DNA of 11,598 nt from contig JAJZNH010000054.1 in assembly GCA_021811745.1 (NCBI GenBank), positions 1 to 11,598 of the forward strand, given 5' to 3'. Below the pieces are notes generated by a model. The model did not search any database. It was not told where the DNA came from and saw only the letters and a list, made by a program, of their open reading frames with translations. Of this stretch, positions 6,862-11,598 are shown one piece after another. Position 1 is the stretch's first letter. Every line of letters starts with the position of its first letter. Both the position numbers and the translations under genes were made by a program. Source of the DNA: Acidobacteriota bacterium. GTDB taxonomy: Bacteria > Acidobacteriota > Terriglobia > Terriglobales > Acidobacteriaceae.

Positions 6862-9800
6862 CAGAAAGCCTGTCCCAAACTGAAAAAGAAGTTGAAATGC
6901 GGAGCCTCGCCGAGATACGGTCCGGATGCGAATCCGGGGATTGGGCTCCCCTGCACTGTCGGAATCGAATAATTGATGTTCACCGGATAAATAGGCGGGT
7001 TCAGGTTATAAGCGAAGTCCAGACGGATGGGTCCGACGGGGGTATGGTAAAGCACACCCATGCCGAGCGCATGGGAGAAGTAATTGAAATTGCACGGGCC
7101 TTGTTGGCCGGTCGATGTGACGGGGCCAGTATTCTTGGGGTCATACCCGACAGGGTACTGCGAAGTATTTGTCACCACTGCCGCCCGGCAAGCCGCCTGG
7201 TCCGGCTGATGAATCCGCAGCGCACTGCGCCAGGCTTCTCCTGAGTTGTCGAATACATTGCCCATGTCGTGAAAGAGGACGAAGCTGAGAGAATCGCCGA
7301 GCCAGGGCAAGGTGGGCGGAGGTAAGCGCAGCTCGGTGCTGTTGATGAGTGCCCCGGCGCCGCCGATCGGGTAGCCGGTCTCCGGATCGCGCGGCCCGGC
7401 GGCATTCTCAGAAAATGCGCGCAGCGAGGTGGGTCCACCGGCATAGAGCCGCTCGGGCAGGGGGATCAGCTCGCTCGCCCCTGAGCCGAAGGCACGCACC
7501 TGTCCGTAGCGGGTATTGCGGGCCAGCACAATGCGATCGTGATGGAAGGCATAGTAACTGGAATTCGTTACATCCACGCGATTGAAATCCGCTTGAGCGC
7601 CGAAAATACTGTCGGAGAGGAACTCCTGAAAGCTCGTGTAGGTACCGCGGTGCGCATCCATGGCGTTGTCGCGCGTGTCGCGGATCCAAGTGAGCGAGGG
7701 CCCGGCCACGCGCGTGGCCGCCGAAAGCACCGGGATTGCCGCGGGATAGACCTGCAAGCTGCTGGCGGCCACCTTCACTCTGCGGAAGTTCAACTCATAT
7801 ACGATGGTGTTGGCCTTGGAGAAAAGCGATCCGGGATTCAGAAAACTCTCGTTCCAGCGCATGTCGGCTTCCAACCGCGAGGCTACATAGGTAGTGACGG
7901 CCTGGCTGTTGGCGTAGCCGCCGGAGAGCGCAAGGCCCAAATCCTGATTGCCGGCAAACTGCGGAAACTGGTAGAGCAGGTTGACGCTCTGCTCGAGCAA
8001 GCCATAGGTGGCTTGCAGGGATGCGGACTGGTTGCGCCCGCGGATATCGCTGCGCGTAATGTCGGTCAGCACGCGAGGGCTGACGCCCGTTTTGCCGTTG
8101 GGGCTGCAAGCAACGCCGCCGGCAAAGGCGCCTGCGCAATTGTTTTGCGCCTGGCCGGTCTGGACCTCGAAGCCGAAGCCATAGGTGAGGGTCCAGCGTC
8201 GCGCCTCCAGCATCTGAACGAGAACGGTCTTGTAGGCCTCGTCGCCAGTCGGATTTTCCACCGCTGTGTTGACTTGATTGAAGAGAGCGAGGTTGTAGAG
8301 ATTGCTTTGGGTGTCAAGCAGAGCACTCTGATCCAGCGGCTCCCCGGCGTGCAAAGTGATCACGCGCTTTACGGTTTCCGGACGGGTGAAATGCAGGCCG
8401 GTCAACAGCACTTTGCGGACAAAGATCTGCGTTCCTTCGTGGATCTCGAAGACCACGTCTACGATGGCGGGGTTGGCGGCATCCCTGTGCTCGGAGACAT
8501 CCACTCTGGCATGTTGAAACCCCCTGCTCAAATACGCGGTCAACAAGGCATTGCGGTCGCCGGCCAGATTGCGCGGCGAAAACAGTTGGCCAGGTATGGT
8601 GTTCAGCAGCGGCGTGAGCAGGCCGGCATTCATGTGATGATTGCCTTCGATTCGCACCGTGCCCACGTGCAGTTGTTTGCCTTCGTCGATGTGGTAAGTC
8701 ACGATGAGCGGGGCGGTCTTGGCGCGTGCGCGCCGGCCTGTCCTTAAGCCTTGTTGCGGGGCGCTTCTCTCGGCGGTGACCTTCACGTTGGGGAAGCCAT
8801 TGTTCTGGTAAGCGTTCTGCAACGCAGCCTCGTCGGCGGCGACCAGCGCCTGGCTGTAGGAACCATGGCGGTCGAGTTTGTCGGCGGCGCGCACGCTCAG
8901 CAGTCCCTCCAGCGTTTTGGTGGGGAAGTAGCGGCTGCCGGTGACCGAAACCCGCTCTACGCGGCCGCGTGGCCCCAGGTCCACAGTAAAGAGAATGGTG
9001 ACCTGCCGCCCGTCGATGGACTTCTCCCTATGGCTCACTTTGACATCGAAGTATCCCATCCGCTGGTAATAGTCGCGCAGACGGCGATTGCCCTGGTTGA
9101 GCAGATCTTCATCCACGCTTCCCTCTTCAAAGATGGGGATCAACTGCGTGATGCGATCCTGGCTGATATTCGCACCCTCTACCAGGACATTAACGACGGG
9201 GCCCCGGTTGGCGAAGAAATGGAAATTCGCCGTGTGTGCTGCGCGGTCGAACTGCAGGGATCCGAGCCTGACTTCGGCTTCGTAACGCTTCTGTTGCTGG
9301 TAATGCTTGAGCACGCCGCTCAAGGCGCGGTCGTGAGTAACACGCGAACCGGCTCGAAGGTGTGCAAAGCGGCGGAATTGCCCGACGCTCATGCCCGAGT
9401 CACCTGTTACTTGGACGCTGCCTACGCGGGCTTGGCGACCGGAGTCCACATGAAACACGAGATCGATGAGCTGCTCTTCGGGGTGAGGCGTAAGGATGGG
9501 ATCGATAGTAGGCGAGGGGAAACCATCCTCGGCCAGGGCATCCCGCATCTGCGTGATGGCCCGGTTCAGCTTCTGCTGGGTAAAACGGGTACCGGGCGCG
9601 AGTTGGCTGACGCTCTGTAGTTGCGTGTTCACGGTGGCGCCTTTGGCGCCATAGACGCTCACCGTCCCAATAAACGGGCGCGGACTGCCACGAAAGATCA
9701 GTTCGATGCCGTCGTCGTGGCGCAGCCCCTCTACGGCCAGGGAGTTGTAAAGGCCAGTCGCAAAGAGTCGGCGCAGGCTGTTCGCGATGTAATCGAAGGT

Positions 9801-10181
9801 CAGCGGCGTTCCTACTGCCTGAGAGAGGCGGCCGGCAAGCGGCTCCAAGCGGCTGGCTGGAATGCCCTCGAACAAGACGCTTCTGATCGGCTTGCCAATC
9901 CAATCGGCGAGAGAGATCGCATTCTGCGGCTGAGGCTGGGATGCCGCACGCCGGGCCGGATTGACGGCGGCGCGTACTGTACCGGCCAGAGGCTCAACGA
10001 CCGAGCGGCGGCCGGCTGGCGTGGCCGGTTGCTGGCCCAGAACGACGCCCCCCGCGGTCAGAAGAGGAACAAGCACCCATGCCGGCGAGCACAGCCGCCA
10101 CATCCGTGCAGCGATGCGAATCCAAGGCTGGATCTGCCGCCGATCACCGTACCTGCCTGCCGCCTTGGTCCGCAAGAACAT
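6861..10181 (-). CDS. Omp85 (BamA/TamA family) outer-membrane protein with about seven POTRA domains
   Basis: This is a 1106-residue outer-membrane protein. A signal peptide (hydrophobic core about 33-49, ending VVLGQQP) is followed by successive POTRA domains whose first strands are visible at about 98 (IRSVLFEGI), 170 (IGTVSVYGA), 252 (VGSVQVTGD), 328 (PVVNVLVEGA), 408 (VERVSVTGS), 506 (VGTVRIEGN) and 587 (FVRKVLLTG). The 16-stranded beta-barrel domain runs from about 662 to the end. Barrel hallmarks include GGPTSLRAF at 916-923 (the loop-6 VRGF-type motif with its Arg), VGPIRLDFAYNLNP near 1049 and a C-terminal Phe. Omp85 proteins fold and insert other barrels; BamA has five POTRA domains and TamA three, so seven is long but known elsewhere. 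With a SurA-like and a TamB-like gene directly downstream, it could act as the main BamA or as a TamA-type partner. The ATG at 10181 has only a poorly spaced GGAAAG ahead of it; M27 (10103) would give a more standard signal peptide. Confidence 0.92.
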   Translation of the reverse strand: MFLRTKAAGRYGDRRQIQPWIRIAARMWRLCSPAWVLVPLLTAGGVVLGQQPATPAGRRSVVEPLAGTVRAAVNPARRAASQPQPQNAISLADWIGKPIRSVLFEGIPASRLEPLAGRLSQAVGTPLTFDYIANSLRRLFATGLYNSLAVEGLRHDDGIELIFRGSPRPFIGTVSVYGAKGATVNTQLQSVSQLAPGTRFTQQKLNRAITQMRDALAEDGFPSPTIDPILTPHPEEQLIDLVFHVDSGRQARVGSVQVTGDSGMSVGQFRRFAHLRAGSRVTHDRALSGVLKHYQQQKRYEAEVRLGSLQFDRAAHTANFHFFANRGPVVNVLVEGANISQDRITQLIPIFEEGSVDEDLLNQGNRRLRDYYQRMGYFDVKVSHREKSIDGRQVTILFTVDLGPRGRVERVSVTGSRYFPTKTLEGLLSVRAADKLDRHGSYSQALVAADEAALQNAYQNNGFPNVKVTAERSAPQQGLRTGRRARAKTAPLIVTYHIDEGKQLHVGTVRIEGNHHMNAGLLTPLLNTIPGQLFSPRNLAGDRNALLTAYLSRGFQHARVDVSEHRDAANPAIVDVVFEIHEGTQIFVRKVLLTGLHFTRPETVKRVITLHAGEPLDQSALLDTQSNLYNLALFNQVNTAVENPTGDEAYKTVLVQMLEARRWTLTYGFGFEVQTGQAQNNCAGAFAGGVACSPNGKTGVSPRVLTDITRSDIRGRNQSASLQATYGLLEQSVNLLYQFPQFAGNQDLGLALSGGYANSQAVTTYVASRLEADMRWNESFLNPGSLFSKANTIVYELNFRRVKVAASSLQVYPAAIPVLSAATRVAGPSLTWIRDTRDNAMDAHRGTYTSFQEFLSDSIFGAQADFNRVDVTNSSYYAFHHDRIVLARNTRYGQVRAFGSGASELIPLPERLYAGGPTSLRAFSENAAGPRDPETGYPIGGAGALINSTELRLPPPTLPWLGDSLSFVLFHDMGNVFDNSGEAWRSALRIHQPDQAACRAAVVTNTSQYPVGYDPKNTGPVTSTGQQGPCNFNYFSHALGMGVLYHTPVGPIRLDFAYNLNPPIYPVNINYSIPTVQGSPIPGFASGPYLGEAPHFNFFFSLGQAF

Positions 10182-10197
10182 ATCTTTCCAAACGACT

Positions 10198-10211
10198 GGG
10201 GGACAGCCCCC
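10198..10211. repeat. Small GC hairpin in the leader of the Omp85 gene
   Basis: GGGGG (10198-10202) and CCCCC (10207-10211) flank a four-base loop, 17 to 30 bases upstream of the Omp85 ATG. It lies just ahead of the likely ribosome-binding region of that gene. A five-pair all-GC stem is stable but short enough to arise by chance in this composition. Any role in controlling translation is speculative. Confidence 0.3.
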
Positions 10212-10317
10212 GTTGCGTGGCTGGCAATGCGATTGGATCGCCTCGAATCATTCACACATTGGTAGCCGTCTCCGGTCAGCATTCACCGGGGCTCAAGCCC
10301 GCGCGGCCTTCTTCCCT

Positions 10318-10323
10318 TATACT
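10318..10323 (+). promoter_or_regulatory. Candidate -10 element for the sigma factor operon
   Basis: TATACT lies 59 bases before the sigma factor ATG in the 201-bp divergent gap and is one base from the TATAAT consensus. There is no recognisable -35 at the right distance, and I see no clear ECF-type (GGAACTT-like) sequence to suggest autoregulation. The opposite-facing promoter of the Omp85 operon must also lie in 10182-10382, but I could not identify it. Confidence 0.35.
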
Positions 10324-10382
10324 AACGGGGATAGAAGCCGTGTAGCGATGCCCGGTTTCGAGTGCAAATCTGAAGGTAACTC

Positions 10383-11150
10383 ATGCCGCAACGCTCCTCT
10401 TCCACCGCCCCGGTTCCATCTCCACCGGCGGACGCCTGGAGTGCAAACCTGGAGGGCAAACAATCTGACTCGGAAAGAGCTGCTGCGCAGAGGCGCGGGC
10501 AGGAATTGCCGTCCGATGAACCGCCAACGAAAGGGGTTACAACTGCGTCCCGCCAGTCTCGCTCTTCGCCTCCCTCGGCGTCCACCGATTCTGAAGTCCT
10601 GGCGCGCGCCCAGGCTGGCGACCACGAGGCCTTCGCCCAACTTTACGCTCTGCACAAGAGACGCATCTACTCGTTATGCCTTCGCATGGTGGGCAACGTA
10701 ACCGAAGCTGAGGACCTGACCCAGGACGCGTTTCTCCAGTTGTATCGCAAGATCGGCACCTTTCGCGGCGACTCGGCCTTTTCGACCTGGCTGCACCGCT
10801 TGGCCATCAATGTCGTGCTGATGCAACTGCGCAAGAAGGGTTTGCAGCTTGTCTCGATGGATGAAGCCATGGAGCCCACGCCGGAGGAGGGTCCGGGCCG
10901 CAGCTTCGGCGCTCCCGACCCCATCCTGAGCGGGGCAATCGACCGCCTGGCGCTCGAACGCGCCGTGGCCAGCCTTCCCACCGGCTACCGGCTCATCTTT
11001 ATCCTGCACGATGTGGAAGGCTTCGAGCATAATGAGATCGCCTCTATGCTCGATTGCTCGATCGGCAACAGCAAATCGCAGCTGCACAAGGCGCGCTTGA
11101 AGCTGCGCAGCGCCCTGCGCGCAGAATCCAGCAAGGAGACGCAACCGTGA
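10383..11150 (+). CDS. ECF RNA polymerase sigma factor (RpoE-like, sigma-70 family)
   Basis: This is a 255-residue sigma factor that directs RNA polymerase to stress-type promoters. Region 2 covers about 83-152: [20 protein letters not shown], then [17 protein letters not shown] with the core-binding acidic motif, then [19 protein letters not shown] for -10 recognition. An acidic linker (about 153-188) follows. Region 4 covers about 190-245: [17 protein letters not shown] and the helix-turn-helix [27 protein letters not shown]. The first ~68 residues are an extra Ser/Pro/Ala-rich, probably disordered head not needed for a sigma factor. The ATG is nevertheless supported by GAAGGT (10372-10377) six bases upstream. 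Its last codons overlap the anti-sigma gene by four bases. It is transcribed divergently from the outer-membrane assembly operon, so envelope stress is a plausible but unproven signal. Confidence 0.92.
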   Translation: MPQRSSSTAPVPSPPADAWSANLEGKQSDSERAAAQRRGQELPSDEPPTKGVTTASRQSRSSPPSASTDSEVLARAQAGDHEAFAQLYALHKRRIYSLCLRMVGNVTEAEDLTQDAFLQLYRKIGTFRGDSAFSTWLHRLAINVVLMQLRKKGLQLVSMDEAMEPTPEEGPGRSFGAPDPILSGAIDRLALERAVASLPTGYRLIFILHDVEGFEHNEIASMLDCSIGNSKSQLHKARLKLRSALRAESSKETQP

Positions 11151-11395
11151 CCGACGATCCCAACCCAATGAGTTGCGCCGCCTTTCAGGCCCAATTGCCC
11201 GATCTGATCGCCTCCAACGAGAATGTGGCCGATCATCTTCACCTTCGAAGCTGCGAGTTGTGCCGCGCGCTGCTGGCCGATCTGGAGACGATCGCCGAGG
11301 CTGCGCGCAAACTTTTGCCGATCGAGGAGCCCCCCGACGCGGTGTGGGAGCACATCGAATCCGCCATCAGAAGCGAGGAAAACCAGAGTAAATAG
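11147..11395 (+). CDS. Soluble zinc-binding anti-sigma factor (ZAS type)
   Basis: This 82-residue protein starts at GTG 11147, overlapping the sigma factor stop as GTGA. AAGGAG lies 8 bases upstream, so the two genes are translationally coupled. C10, H32, C36 and C39 reproduce the C-xn-H-x3-C-x2-C zinc site of ZAS-type anti-sigma factors (HLRSCELC). The head [16 protein letters not shown] is the usual first helix, and a helical tail to EENQSK follows. There is no membrane segment, so it should be a cytoplasmic regulator holding the adjacent sigma factor inactive. In the best-studied relatives (RsrA) oxidation of the zinc cysteines releases sigma; whether that applies here is inference. A longer reading of this frame from 11054 would run inside the sigma gene and is not supported. 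Confidence 0.85.
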   Translation: MTDDPNPMSCAAFQAQLPDLIASNENVADHLHLRSCELCRALLADLETIAEAARKLLPIEEPPDAVWEHIESAIRSEENQSK

Positions 11396-11485
11396 CCGGC
11401 GGCGGCACGGCGCGGAGAAGGGTGCCAGGGCGGTGAAAACGGCTCTTCATCTGGCCGGCGAGGACTTTTTCGTCCCGGAGAGGCG

Positions 11486-11598
11486 TGCGACAAACACTTA
11501 TGATTTCGCTACTCTGAGTTGGCCCCTTTCGATGGTCTGATTTGGCCCCACCTGAAGGCGGCGCCCGTTATCTTGTTTCGGGGTTTCAGTTCCCGGAA
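11486..11598. mobile_element. Probable terminal region of a second insertion sequence (IS21-like)
   Basis: From about the TG at 11486, composition changes and no ORF continues. Two direct repeats, TCTGAGTTGGCCCC (11513-11526) and TCTGATTTGGCCCC (11536-11549), match at 13 of 14 positions and start 23 bases apart. Multiple short terminal repeats of this kind, often with a GGCCCC/GGGGCC core, and a TG at the outer tip are typical of IS21-family ends. The istA/istB genes would lie beyond the right edge. The exact tip and the family are inferred. The 90 bases before it (11396-11485), after the anti-sigma gene, hold nothing I recognise, including no clear terminator. Confidence 0.4.
11513..11549 (+). 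repeat. Two 14-bp direct repeats, 23-bp period
   Basis: The copies at 11513-11526 and 11536-11549 differ at one base (G/T at the sixth position). The spacing of 23 bases, roughly two helical turns, would place both on the same face of DNA, as expected for a protein-binding array such as transposase sites at an insertion-sequence end. Confidence 0.7.

Noticed and set aside
6920..7170. Search for an rRNA, tRNA, riboswitch or CRISPR array here and elsewhere in the window
   Set aside because: No cloverleaf, conserved RNA core or regularly spaced repeat was seen; the only spaced repeats are the pair at 11513-11549.
7539..9620. Two consecutive plus-strand open frames (402 and 289 residues) opposite the Omp85 gene
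   Set aside because: They mirror the codon structure of the Omp85 gene and show no family signature.
9621..10265. A plus-strand frame leading into the divergent gap
   Set aside because: It overlaps the Omp85 N-terminus in antisense and has no domain or ribosome binding site.

Overview
The window is about 11.6 kb of GC-rich chromosomal DNA. It most likely comes from a member of the Acidobacteriota (Terriglobia-like). I infer this from the protein content (a diderm outer-membrane module, a GC-rich ECF sigma factor with a long disordered head, and a remnant of a small domain I associate with Acidobacteriota), not from a marker gene.

Layout, left to right. Positions 1-129 are the end of an IS630-family insertion sequence: the first 20 codons of its transposase run off the left edge, with a ribosome binding site and a promoter-like sequence behind them. 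The element appears to have cut a small acidobacterial gene, whose 3' part survives at 130-345. Positions 346-542 hold no gene but contain a perfect 10-bp GC inverted repeat (407-443). A complete metal-dependent amidohydrolase of the ACMSD / gamma-resorcylate decarboxylase type lies on the minus strand (543-1526). Positions 1527-1711 hold its presumed promoter and nothing else I can name.

The centre is a three-gene minus-strand operon, 10181 down to 1712, with touching or overlapping genes: an Omp85 (BamA/TamA) outer-membrane protein with about seven POTRA domains, a SurA-like periplasmic protein without a parvulin domain, and a 1447-residue TamB-like protein. Together they look like an outer-membrane assembly or transport module: a beta-barrel insertase, a periplasmic chaperone, and an inner-membrane-anchored protein spanning the periplasm.

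Divergent from this operon, across a 201-bp gap, is an ECF sigma factor (10383-11150) translationally coupled to a short soluble zinc-binding anti-sigma factor (11147-11395). The arrangement suggests, but does not prove, an envelope- or redox-stress circuit next to an outer-membrane biogenesis operon. The last ~110 bases (from about 11486) look like the end of a second mobile element, possibly IS21-type, with two 14-bp direct repeats spaced 23 bp apart. The window is therefore bordered by mobile DNA on both sides. I found no RNA gene, CRISPR array or prophage.
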